Below are positions 1-6,237 of a stretch of DNA of 8,153 nucleotides, in pieces. A program made the position numbers and the translations under genes. Location: positions 1 through 8,153 of the forward strand of contig JASHXQ010000177.1 in NCBI GenBank assembly GCA_030043455.1. Direction: 5' to 3'. The number at the start of each line of letters is the position of its first letter. The first letter of the stretch is position 1. The notes under the pieces are model-generated. The model was given only the letters and a program-made list of their open reading frames with translations, was not told where the DNA came from and did not search any database. This stretch comes from Nitrososphaerales archaeon. GTDB taxonomy: Archaea; Thermoproteota; Nitrososphaeria; Nitrososphaerales; CADDZS01.

Positions 1-1
1 C

Positions 2-1876
2 CCGGCAGATGGAGGAATCCTTTCACCATCCACTTCAGGGTGGTATCAAGCGGGCTCCTCGGTCGGCTTGATTGGAACTCCAAAGAGTCCTTTTCTTTTC
101 TCAGGTTGGGTTGCCAACTCAACCCGTATTCAATTCGCCAACTTCACGTCCGCAAATACCACCGCCGTGATTAATGGAGCCGGGGGTATCACCGCAAAAT
201 TCTCGCTTCTTACACTTTCGCTTTCTTCGTACTCCGATATTGTGATTGATGGAGGTTCAGTCTCAGGTCTGGCCACCATTACGGGAACGGACGAAAACGT
301 AACACTTTCGATTTCTGGCCTTCCGCTAGGTGCAACAGCTTATTGGACCAGCGATTCTGTGGACATTGGAAACAGCTCTGTGAACGATGCCTTCAACATT
401 TCGATTTCTTTCGCTACACCGTCCGGGATCTACACGGTAACGGTCACGGCGGCTTCACAAAACTCAACCGATTCGGTCCAATTTAGCCTGAATGTCGCTC
501 TCGCAGATCCGCTTACGGTGAGTTTTTCGGTAAATGACAATAGCTTTGTTTCAGCACCAACACTTGAATACATTTACAACGGAACGAATGAAGAGCTTGC
601 CCTAAGTCAAATCCCGCAGACTGTCTACGTGGATAACGGATCTAGTTGGTCTATCAATTCGACCTTGGGTTCTGCGACCACTCAGAGATGGATAGCTTAC
701 ACAGGAACTCAGGGTACGGCGAGCGGAGCCGCCACGATCGAAGTAGTTTATTATCATCAATACTTAATCGAATTCACTTTCGGATCTTCGAATAGTGTAA
801 CCAGCGAAGTTGGAGTTCCTTCTCCGTCAGTATCCTACACCGCAGGCGGGCAGCCCGGCAATACCCTGGCAAACGGAACTGAAATCTGGGCCGACTCGGG
901 AACTGCTTATAACTATTCATCCTTCATCACCATTTCTTCGACATACAGGTGGGAAATATCGGGGAATCAGACAGGCACGATCTCAAAAACTTTGACTACA
1001 GAAGCGGATTATACTCCACAATATCTGGTGAATATCTCCTATGCGCTCGCGGGGAGACCTGGACCTGGCACCGGGTCATCGCCTCAGCTGAGTGTTTCGG
1101 GCAACGGATCCACTATCACAGTTCCGCTTTCGTTGAACGCTGCTGATTACTGGATGAATGACGGAGCTTCGTGGTCCGCGTCGTCGAATATGAGCGGAGG
1201 GGCGTTAGAAAGATGGCTCGGTTCGGATCTAACTGGTATAGTGAATTCGTCCGCTCCCATAAAGCCCACTTATCTGGCCCAATTTTTCGTTACGATTAAC
1301 CAAAATGTGGCCTCAGCTGGATCGGTTACCGGAAATGGTGGCTGGTATGATGCTAATTCCACCATTCCTCTTTCCGCCGTCGCAAATCAAGGGTGGCAGT
1401 TCGAAATGTGGACGGGCGGTGGTAGCACCATCAATCAAAGTTCCACGGGGCTAGATGTTTCTGGACCCATCAACGAAACGGCGGTGTTCTTCGCCTCTTT
1501 GTCAATCAGTCCTGCATCTGGTGGACATGTATCTTATTCGTACGGATCTATGTCGGGAACGGTTTCCGGAGGATCTTCCACTACTTTGTACCTCGCGCCT
1601 GGTACAAACGTTTCGTTGAGTGCTGCGGCCGACTCTTCATTCTACGCACCCGGCTCTTGGAGTGCGAGTAATGATAGTTCATCATCGGGGAGCTCACTTG
1701 TGCTTTCAGTGGAGTCCCCAACAAGTGTGGGCGTTTCGTTCAGCTTGAATCTAACGATCATTGCCCTAATTGGAGCCGCTGCCGCAGGAGTACTGGTTTC
1801 GATTGTGTTTGTGGTATTGCGCAGAGGTGGTGCACACAACGTCTCTGGCGGGGTCGCCCACACTTGGAAATGGTAA
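2..1876 (+). CDS. Membrane-anchored archaeal surface protein, C-terminal part (5' end outside window)
   Basis: The frame is open to the left edge, so the start is missing; 624 residues are visible (numbered from base 2). Residues about 13-67 and 440-497 resemble divergent InlB-type B-repeats (each begins GWY-x-A and contains a W about 25 residues on). Residues about 95-165 look like an Ig-like beta domain ending in YTVTVTA. Residues about 206-258, 288-347 and 372-432 are three degenerate copies of a module with D-x-G-x-x-[WY]-S/N, then a conserved R-W, then Y/T-x-x-Q-Y/F. A hydrophobic helix (about 584-606) precedes a short tail starting RR, typical of a C-terminal membrane anchor with the bulk outside the cell. 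There are over 20 N-X-S/T sequons and a Ser-rich stretch before the helix. The modules recall those of archaeal S-layer/thermopsin-type proteins (family knowledge), but no protease motif is visible here. A structural or adhesive role is inferred. An in-frame TTG at 68 is not the real start, because the repeat homology extends upstream of it. Confidence 0.85.
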   Translation, partial: PADGGILSPSTSGWYQAGSSVGLIGTPKSPFLFSGWVANSTRIQFANFTSANTTAVINGAGGITAKFSLLTLSLSSYSDIVIDGGSVSGLATITGTDENVTLSISGLPLGATAYWTSDSVDIGNSSVNDAFNISISFATPSGIYTVTVTAASQNSTDSVQFSLNVALADPLTVSFSVNDNSFVSAPTLEYIYNGTNEELALSQIPQTVYVDNGSSWSINSTLGSATTQRWIAYTGTQGTASGAATIEVVYYHQYLIEFTFGSSNSVTSEVGVPSPSVSYTAGGQPGNTLANGTEIWADSGTAYNYSSFITISSTYRWEISGNQTGTISKTLTTEADYTPQYLVNISYALAGRPGPGTGSSPQLSVSGNGSTITVPLSLNAADYWMNDGASWSASSNMSGGALERWLGSDLTGIVNSSAPIKPTYLAQFFVTINQNVASAGSVTGNGGWYDANSTIPLSAVANQGWQFEMWTGGGSTINQSSTGLDVSGPINETAVFFASLSISPASGGHVSYSYGSMSGTVSGGSSTTLYLAPGTNVSLSAAADSSFYAPGSWSASNDSSSSGSSLVLSVESPTSVGVSFSLNLTIIALIGAAAAGVLVSIVFVVLRRGGAHNVSGGVAHTWKW

Positions 1877-1910
1877 TTCACATAAGATTTCCGCAGTACG
1901 CCTAAATTAT

Positions 1911-2282
1911 CTAACTTGAAGAGGATGAAGACCAGATCTTAACCTGGCCTTCTTCGTCTTGCACTTTCCTGACCCCGTCCGGAGGGGCACTTGATCGCGC
2001 TACGGGTTTCACAGCCAGTTCGCGTTCCAGTGCCGAAATTTCTTCCTTAAGTGACACCTTCTTGACCGTCAATTCTTCTGCGAGTCTCGATGTGGGAACC
2101 ATCCTGCCCAAGTCCTGTGTTAGAACCATAAGTTCGTATTTGAGGTTGTTCAGTTTTACCTCCTTAGACCTTCGAATCTTGGCTTCCGAACCTCCAGATT
2201 CTACCGAGATCTGCCCTCGCCTCCAGAGGAGGGACGCGTAGACGTTGCATAATAAGGCCGAGGATCCAAAGAATGAATTCAA
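1911..2282 (-). CDS. Small coiled-coil protein of unknown function
   Basis: 123 residues from a TTG start; no other usual start codon was found close upstream in this frame, so the exact N-terminus is uncertain. I do not recognise a family. Residues about 5-20 are moderately hydrophobic, too short and broken for a clear membrane helix. Residues about 30-92 are charged, with Leu/Val at heptad-like spacing, and probably form one or two amphipathic helices or a coiled coil. The C-terminus is low complexity: a Pro/Ala/Ser linker, an acidic/Gln segment, then W followed by six Ser. Its stop lies 34 bp from the stop of the surface-protein gene, so the two are convergent. A weak TATA-like TTTTTATCC is present on this strand near 2362-2354, about 75 bp ahead of the TTG. 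Cytosolic location is inferred. The even codon composition and sensible helical pattern favour a real gene over a chance ORF. Confidence 0.6.
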   Translation of the reverse strand: MNSFFGSSALLCNVYASLLWRRGQISVESGGSEAKIRRSKEVKLNNLKYELMVLTQDLGRMVPTSRLAEELTVKKVSLKEEISALERELAVKPVARSSAPPDGVRKVQDEEGQVKIWSSSSSS

Positions 2283-2471
2283 AATTAGAGAACGACGTTC
2301 TGTCTTTTGCCAACCTTGGATCCTGTTTAGATTAGATTCTCGGTTATCGTTTAGGATAAAAATGGAGAACCCCGCTGAGCATGGTTATGAGCGGCGGCAT
2401 ACAATTGCTATCGTAATTTTGCAAAAATTTCTGCTACTTTTACAATAGAATCCGACGAATACTGGAGAAAA

Positions 2472-2498
2472 TATTGTGAAAGCTAGGTTCTATTGTGA
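2472..2498. repeat. Direct repeat TATTGTGA x2
   Basis: Two identical 8-mers begin 19 bp apart, close to two helical turns, about 140-200 bp ahead of the PadR-family gene. The spacing suits binding of a protein to one DNA face, but the element is short enough to occur by chance. Confidence 0.3.
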
Positions 2499-2634
2499 CT
2501 TGGGTATCAAATCCCTCAATTTCTATCCTTCTTTTCCCTTGGTTTGGGAATAACGGCTGGTAGAGGCAAACAGCAATAATTTGCAATGCAATGCAGCTAT
2601 CCGATTTTCATGGATTTTTTGTTCAATTCTTAGG

Positions 2635-2642
2635 CTTTAAGA
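2635..2642 (+). promoter_or_regulatory. TATA-like element of the PadR gene
   Basis: CTTTAAGA lies about 36 bp before the ATG at 2678. An archaeal transcript would then begin roughly 10-15 nt ahead of the ATG. No Shine-Dalgarno is seen near the ATG, in keeping with a short or absent leader. Confidence 0.45.
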
Positions 2643-2677
2643 GTCGTAATTCTTTCCTCACGATCTGATCAAAGAAA

Positions 2678-3154
2678 ATGTCAGAGATGGATGGACATTT
2701 GATACTCCAGCCCCAGGCATATCAGGAAAGAGGCGAAGAAGCAGGCCCGAAAGAGAGAACGATTGAGTCACAAGAATCTTCAGCGTTGGAAGGTTATCCA
2801 CGACGCTCTTGGCGCATGGCCTTTGTGGATCTCCAGATCCTTGCTTTACTGCATTCTCAGCGGCTCACGGGATATAGCATCCGCAAGAACCTCAATGCGC
2901 GATTCGGGATTTTGATCAGTTTCGGAACTCTTTACCCAAGATTGAAGTTTCTCGAACGCATCCAAGTCCTGAGGTCAATCATCGAGAGCAGATCCCCCCA
3001 TTCTCCCGGGGTGGTAACTTACGAGCTCACCGAGAAGGGAGCGGATGATTTACGAACGGGCCTTGTTTCCTACCAGAATTCTCTCCGCACGATGCGACAA
3101 ATTCTGGAAGTCCAAGTAGACGAATCGTCTGACCACTCTGGATTTGCTAATTAG
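2678..3154 (+). CDS. PadR-family winged-helix transcriptional regulator
   Basis: 158 residues. Residues about 47-130 match the PadR winged helix: the first helix MAFVDLQILALL, the GYSIRKNL segment, the recognition region ISFGTLYPRLKFLE with the family-typical G-T-L-Y-P, then the wing ending in VTYELTEKG. Dimeric cytosolic DNA-binding proteins of this family usually repress transporters, stress genes or themselves; the ligand and target are unknown here. The C-terminal helix (about 121-148) is short, as in PadR subfamily 2. Residues 1-46 form a polar, charged extension with no recognisable fold. An internal ATG at residue 47 (2816) sits exactly at the start of the conserved domain, so the true start could be there. 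The ATG at 2678 is kept because a TATA-like element sits at the right distance upstream of it. Symmetric elements upstream are possible self-operators. Confidence 0.85.
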   Translation: MSEMDGHLILQPQAYQERGEEAGPKERTIESQESSALEGYPRRSWRMAFVDLQILALLHSQRLTGYSIRKNLNARFGILISFGTLYPRLKFLERIQVLRSIIESRSPHSPGVVTYELTEKGADDLRTGLVSYQNSLRTMRQILEVQVDESSDHSGFAN

Positions 3155-3202
3155 AACCCTTGGTTGATTCAGCTTCGCTAGGCAGGAACTTGATTCAGGG
3201 TT

Positions 3203-3218
3203 CATAATTTTCTTTATT
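3203..3218 (+). promoter_or_regulatory. Possible TATA-like element of the Nudix gene
   Basis: An AT-rich stretch (CATAATTTTCTTTATT) is the only good TATA candidate in the 152-bp gap before the Nudix gene. It predicts transcription from about 3230-3240 and so a leader of about 70 nt, which agrees with the Shine-Dalgarno at 3293. Confidence 0.35.
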
Positions 3219-3292
3219 CCACGCTGCAGTCGTTATGGCAACGAGAATTGCGGCAGCAGAGGGCAGACCCTGAACCCGCGCTCTATCTCCCT

Positions 3293-3298
3293 GAGGAG
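3293..3298 (+). promoter_or_regulatory. Shine-Dalgarno deciding the Nudix TTG start
   Basis: GAGGAG ends 8 nt before the TTG at 3307. It is one of only two strong ribosome binding sites in the window and is the main support for this TTG as start codon. Confidence 0.65.
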
Positions 3299-3306
3299 AA
3301 CCCCGA

Positions 3307-4128
3307 TTGAACCTCTTCTGGAGGCCCACCGAAGGGAAATTCTACCGCAGTTGGATTGGCGACGGAAAGCACAGCATTTCAGTAGATGCACAAGTAGCTG
3401 GATCGGGTTATTCGGCAGCCTTCAAAGTCTCCGAAGACTATTGTGAATTATGGCTCTTTCCTATACATGTTCGGCTGCGCAGGAAAACTGACAATTTCTC
3501 GGAGGCGATGACGAGGCGGGCGCTCATCCTGAATCTTTCGAAGAAAGATTTGGAGATCACGAAACAAACCCGTCATGATACCCTAAAGGCCGGGGAGGTT
3601 CAGGAAGGACCGGCAGATTTTGTTTGGGTCCGCTACGCGGTGAGAGTAAAGCGGATCTCCAGCGAGGAGGAACTCCGGATTTTGGAATGGCAGAAATCGG
3701 CATCTCTAATCCCTGAAAAACAGATCGTGAGAAGACGGGGCACTGCCATCGTGGACAGTGATCATGGCATTCTCCTTGTTTCCAACAGTAGCAGATTGTA
3801 TCTCCTACCGGGCGGAGGTGCCAAGAAAAGTGAGGATCGGATGGATGCGGCAATTCGTGAGTTGAAAAGCGAAACAGGGTTGGACACGAAGAGCTGTCGT
3901 TTCCTTTTCTCCTTTGATGAACCCGAAGACAAAAAACTGCGGAACCTCCACAAGGTCTACTTGATAGAAGCAGAGGGAGAGATTTCACAGGCCACCAAAG
4001 AAAAGAAGCATATCGAATACTGGCATGAGGGATCCAAACTTAATCTGAGCAACTCGTCTCGCTTGATTATTGAGAGATACATGCAAGAATTCAAAACAAC
4101 CGTGGATGGAAAAGAGGCAACTGTCTAA
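3307..4128 (+). CDS. Nudix hydrolase with an unidentified N-terminal domain
   Basis: 273 residues. The C-terminal half (about 142-260) is a Nudix fold: strand RGTAIVD, then LYLLPGGG, then a 23-residue Nudix box at 170-192 matching G-x5-E-x7-R-E-U-x-E-E-x-G-U with G170, E176, R184, E185, E189 and G191 in place. S188 replaces the first Glu of the usual EE pair; the metal-binding E185 and E189 are kept, so activity is plausible. Nudix enzymes split a nucleoside diphosphate linked to another group; the substrate cannot be told from sequence. Residues 1-135 are mixed alpha/beta, contain several Trp and basic residues, and match no domain I recognise; the family alone is about 130-150 residues, so this is a two-domain protein. 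The TTG start is set by GAGGAG at 3293. The gene lies 111 bp ahead of the dehydrogenase on the same strand but with a separate TATA-like element between them, so co-transcription is uncertain. Confidence 0.85.
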   Translation: MNLFWRPTEGKFYRSWIGDGKHSISVDAQVAGSGYSAAFKVSEDYCELWLFPIHVRLRRKTDNFSEAMTRRALILNLSKKDLEITKQTRHDTLKAGEVQEGPADFVWVRYAVRVKRISSEEELRILEWQKSASLIPEKQIVRRRGTAIVDSDHGILLVSNSSRLYLLPGGGAKKSEDRMDAAIRELKSETGLDTKSCRFLFSFDEPEDKKLRNLHKVYLIEAEGEISQATKEKKHIEYWHEGSKLNLSNSSRLIIERYMQEFKTTVDGKEATV

Positions 4129-4165
4129 AATTAGGCATGCGGCCATCCTTAGCTCTCTTTTGGAT

Positions 4166-4196
4166 TTCCCCGCACGTTGAGAGGGTTGTGCGGAAA
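4166..4196 (+). terminator. Hairpin between the Nudix and dehydrogenase genes
   Basis: CCGCAC (4170-4175) pairs with GTGCGG (4188-4193) around a 12-nt loop, and TTT/AAA flanks can extend the stem past a two-base CC bulge. It falls 40 bp after the Nudix stop and 18 bp before the next TATA-like element. It could end the Nudix transcript or be an operator; no strong T-run follows, so the terminator label is tentative. Confidence 0.3.
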
Positions 4197-4210
4197 CTAT
4201 TTCGAGCTGA

Positions 4211-4219
4211 TTTGTATAC
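4211..4219 (+). promoter_or_regulatory. TATA-like element giving a leaderless dehydrogenase transcript
   Basis: TTTGTATAC is centred about 25 bp before the TTG at 4240, the spacing expected for archaeal transcription starting at or next to the start codon. A second AT-rich element (TTTATTGTATAAAT, 4236-4249) overlaps the start itself and would start transcription too far downstream. Confidence 0.45.
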
Positions 4220-4239
4220 TGTTGTAAAAAGGGAATTTA

Positions 4240-5601
4240 TTGTATAAATCGTCGGCCCAATCCGAGACTGACAGAGATCCAAAAATAGCGGTCTACGGTC
4301 TGGGGTTTGTGGGTACATCCATAGCCGCTGCCTGGCTCCGAGCCGGTGCCACTGTAGAAGGTTTCGACATTTCGACAGAGCGGATTGCCAGTTTGAAGAA
4401 TCCTAGATCCATCGATTTCGAAAAGGCGATCGAAGAAGCTTTTGAAAAAGGTCTGGCTTCTGGCAAGTTGAAGTTGATTTCGTTGGAAGAAAAAGTAAGA
4501 CCGGAAGCCGACGTGAAATTCATCTGTGTGTCGGTCTACCTTTCGAACGAAGAAAAGCGCGCAGATCTCGACTCCCTCAAAAGCGCGGCAGATTCAGTGG
4601 GCAAGACGCTGAAAAATGGCGATGCGGTAATCATCTGCCCTTCAGTTCCACCCGGAACGACTCGCAATGTGGTGATTCCTATTCTGGAAAAAGCAAGCGG
4701 GCTATACTCCGACGCTGACTTTGACGTAATCTACAGCCCCGAGAGAATCCTGGTGGGGAGGGCGGTGGAAGACATCGAAGAGCGGTACCCGACGATCATT
4801 TCCGGAATAAGCGAGAGAAGCGTCACTCGTGCAGAGTCACTGTTTCGGAAGGTGGCTCAGAAGGGGGTTGTGGTGATGCCCAACCTAGAAACGGCTGAAT
4901 TCGAAAAACTCGCCGAAGGAGTGTATCGGGACGTGAACATTGCTCTCGCGAATGAACTTGCGATGGCTTGTGATGAGCTTCGCGTAAATTACTGGGCGGT
5001 GCGAGAAGCCGCGAATTCACAGCCGTTCTGCAATTTGCATGTCCCGGGGCTCGGTGTTGGGGGAGCCTGCATTCCAGTCTATCCGTGGTTTGCAACCCAG
5101 TCTTTGAAAAAGTCTGCCTCCAGATTAGTCAGTGATGCGAGAGAAATTAACGACTCCATGGTAGAGTACCTCGTTTCATCTCTCGAGACAAATTTTCATC
5201 TGAACGACAAAACCCGAATTACCATTCTCGGCTTGGCGTTTCGAGGTGGTGTGGCTGATTCGAGAATGTCGATCACCTACCGGTTGGTCGAGCTTCTCCG
5301 TGAGAAGGGCATTACACAGCTTCTGGTACACGATCCGCTGATTCGAACGGACACAAGGTTGGGGAGCTTGCTCACAAACGATCTTGGAAAAGCTTTGGCC
5401 GAGGCGGACCTCGTCATAATCTCGACGGATCACAAGGTCTATGCGGAGTATCCCTGGGATACTCTTCCGAACAGAGTTTCCAATCTGAAGGTGATCGATT
5501 GCAAAGGGCTCCTCTTGGGAAAAAAGTATCACACCATAGTGATCTACGGCTTGGGGTACGGAAACGACAAGAGCCCAAAAATTTACGAGTCACAGGCCTA
5601 A
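4240..5601 (+). CDS. Nucleotide-sugar 6-dehydrogenase (UDP-ManNAc/UDP-glucose dehydrogenase family)
   Basis: 453 residues, normal family length. These enzymes oxidise C6 of a UDP- or GDP-sugar to the uronate with two NAD+, in the cytosol, feeding surface glycan synthesis. The NAD domain (about 14-195) has GLGFVG at 20-25, D43 for the ribose, the PPGTT loop at 137-141 and YSPER at 165-169. The central domain (about 205-305) has ETAEFEKLAEGVYRDVN, with K223, and the catalytic-cysteine loop GVGGACIPVYPWF with C277. The C-terminal UDP-binding domain (about 325-435) has ILGLAFRGGVADSR. The motif set is nearest the UDP-N-acetylmannosamine/glucosamine dehydrogenase branch (WecC/WbpA-like). Three positions usually conserved differ: Asn four after the Lys is G227, Asp four after the Cys is Y281, and the Thr of the S-T-x-P loop is V136. 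The TTG is the only start between the upstream stop (4225) and the Rossmann motif. Substrate, and even activity, is uncertain. Confidence 0.9.
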   Translation: MYKSSAQSETDRDPKIAVYGLGFVGTSIAAAWLRAGATVEGFDISTERIASLKNPRSIDFEKAIEEAFEKGLASGKLKLISLEEKVRPEADVKFICVSVYLSNEEKRADLDSLKSAADSVGKTLKNGDAVIICPSVPPGTTRNVVIPILEKASGLYSDADFDVIYSPERILVGRAVEDIEERYPTIISGISERSVTRAESLFRKVAQKGVVVMPNLETAEFEKLAEGVYRDVNIALANELAMACDELRVNYWAVREAANSQPFCNLHVPGLGVGGACIPVYPWFATQSLKKSASRLVSDAREINDSMVEYLVSSLETNFHLNDKTRITILGLAFRGGVADSRMSITYRLVELLREKGITQLLVHDPLIRTDTRLGSLLTNDLGKALAEADLVIISTDHKVYAEYPWDTLPNRVSNLKVIDCKGLLLGKKYHTIVIYGLGYGNDKSPKIYESQA

Positions 5602-5656
5602 TCCTTTGGTTAGAGCTTGAAATCTGCCGTTGCCCTAACTGCTATCCAGAGGGAAT

Positions 5657-5956
5657 TTAGTGCTCTTTCAAAAGTATTGTAAAGAGAAGCAACCTTCGGT
5701 CCGGTAGCTGCTCTTCGTCAAAGCGAGACTCGGTTATCTCAAAAGTGTTGTTTACAAGGGATCCCGTCTTTGTTACGAATTTCGCTGGCTTTACCTGGCC
5801 CTTTCGAATTCGGCCGAGACTTCGAAGTATCTCGAGTTTTTCAAAATCGTCTCTCGCTTGGCCACTTATCTTGTAACCAGACTCAATCTCTTCAATTTGA
5901 AGCACGCCGAGTCGAGGTATTACAGCTTCTCCTATGAGTGCGCCATAGGGCGACAT
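5657..5956 (-). CDS. Unknown 99-residue protein
   Basis: I do not recognise this family. From the ATG at 5956 it has 99 residues; a TTG directly before it (5959) would add one. It has no signal peptide, no membrane helix and no Cys. Short predicted strands (AVIPRLGVLQIEEI, GYKISG, KPAKFVTKTG, NTFEITESRF, RLLLFTILL) alternate with one helix (about 35-50), so a small alpha/beta or beta-rich cytosolic protein is likely. The strand-like YGALIGEAVIPRLGVLQIEEIE segment, then a charged helix, gives a globular composition. The gene is convergent with the dehydrogenase (55 bp between stops). A TATA-like CTTTTAAGC lies 32-40 bp ahead of the start on the minus strand, giving a very short leader, which supports this as a real single-gene unit. 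Confidence 0.6.
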   Translation of the reverse strand: MSPYGALIGEAVIPRLGVLQIEEIESGYKISGQARDDFEKLEILRSLGRIRKGQVKPAKFVTKTGSLVNNTFEITESRFDEEQLPDRRLLLFTILLKEH

Positions 5957-5987
5957 CAAATTATTTTTGACGCTTCGACTTTTCCTC

Positions 5988-5996
5988 GCTTAAAAG
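5988..5996 (-). promoter_or_regulatory. TATA-like element of the 99-aa gene
   Basis: On the minus strand CTTTTAAGC sits 32-40 bp before the ATG at 5956, predicting a start of transcription within about 10-15 nt of it. The plus-strand AAAAGATAG repeat overlaps this element. Confidence 0.5.
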
Positions 5997-6094
5997 ATAG
6001 TCGTCATTTCTGAAAAATAGAAAGGTGTTGGGGGCTGTATCTGACCCAGATCGAAGATGACCATTTAGCCTTCGTCGATCGAAAAGATAGCCGT
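5992..6094. repeat. 13-bp direct repeat, 90 bp apart
   Basis: AAAAGATAGTCGT (5992-6004) recurs as AAAAGATAGCCGT (6082-6094), 12 of 13 bases identical. The first copy overlaps the TATA-like element of the minus-strand 99-aa gene. Between the copies GATCGA (6049-6054) and TCGATC (6075-6080) can pair around a 20-nt loop, and GATCGA recurs directly at 6077-6082. No gene is seen in this stretch. Confidence 0.35.
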
Positions 6095-6164
6095 TGCTTA
6101 GAGCAGGAAAGTTTGGACCTTAGGACCCGAGAGCCAAATATTTTGTTAATTCATGAGAAAAGTA

Positions 6165-6182
6165 ACCAAATTACCCAAATTA
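6165..6182. repeat. Tandem 9-bp repeat upstream of the RNA candidate
   Basis: ACCAAATTA is followed at once by CCCAAATTA, eight of nine bases identical. It lies 25-40 bp ahead of the BRE/TATA-like element of the ncRNA candidate, in a stretch with about 30% GC, and could be an activator site or simply AT-rich sequence. Confidence 0.3.
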
Positions 6183-6205
6183 TTCCAAGTACGAAGTACA
6201 ATTTA

Positions 6206-6224
6206 CGAAAAGGTTATCTATAAG
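6206..6224 (+). promoter_or_regulatory. BRE/TATA-like element of the ncRNA candidate
   Basis: A purine-rich CGAAAAGG (6206-6213) is followed directly by TTATCTATAAG (6214-6224), resembling an archaeal BRE plus TATA box. Centred near 6220, it predicts transcription from about 6244-6248, which is where the closing helix of the proposed RNA begins. Confidence 0.45.
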
Positions 6225-6237
6225 TGGCTACCATGAT

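Larger units (their letters stand above)
2283..2677. other. Non-coding spacer between divergent genes
   Basis: About 395 bp with no convincing gene on either strand. It holds the presumed promoters of both flanking genes and several short symmetric elements: a 10-bp palindrome TTTTGCAAAA (2417-2426); a duplicated TATTGTGA (2472-2479 and 2491-2498); a 5-bp-arm inverted repeat TTCCC-7-GGGAA (2534-2550); and a short GCAAT tandem near 2583-2595. A plus-strand reading frame crossing 2245-2448 has no start signal and a poor composition. Confidence 0.6.

Noticed and set aside
68..70. TTG as the start of the first surface protein
   Set aside because: The frame continues to the window edge and the InlB-like repeat begins upstream of this codon.
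2245..2448. Plus-strand ORF of 67 codons over the promoter spacer
   Set aside because: It starts inside the minus-strand gene, has no ribosome site or TATA-like element, and the composition looks random.
3557..3988. Minus-strand ORFs inside the Nudix gene
   Set aside because: They are antisense to a well-supported Nudix box and have Pro/Arg/Cys-rich, unnatural composition.
4823..5532. Minus-strand ORFs within the dehydrogenase
   Set aside because: Antisense shadows of a strongly conserved coding frame with no features of their own.
6022..6065. TPP riboswitch-like GGGGGCTGTATCTGACCC
   Set aside because: The second half of the aptamer is absent, and it does not lead into a thiamine gene or any plus-strand gene nearby.
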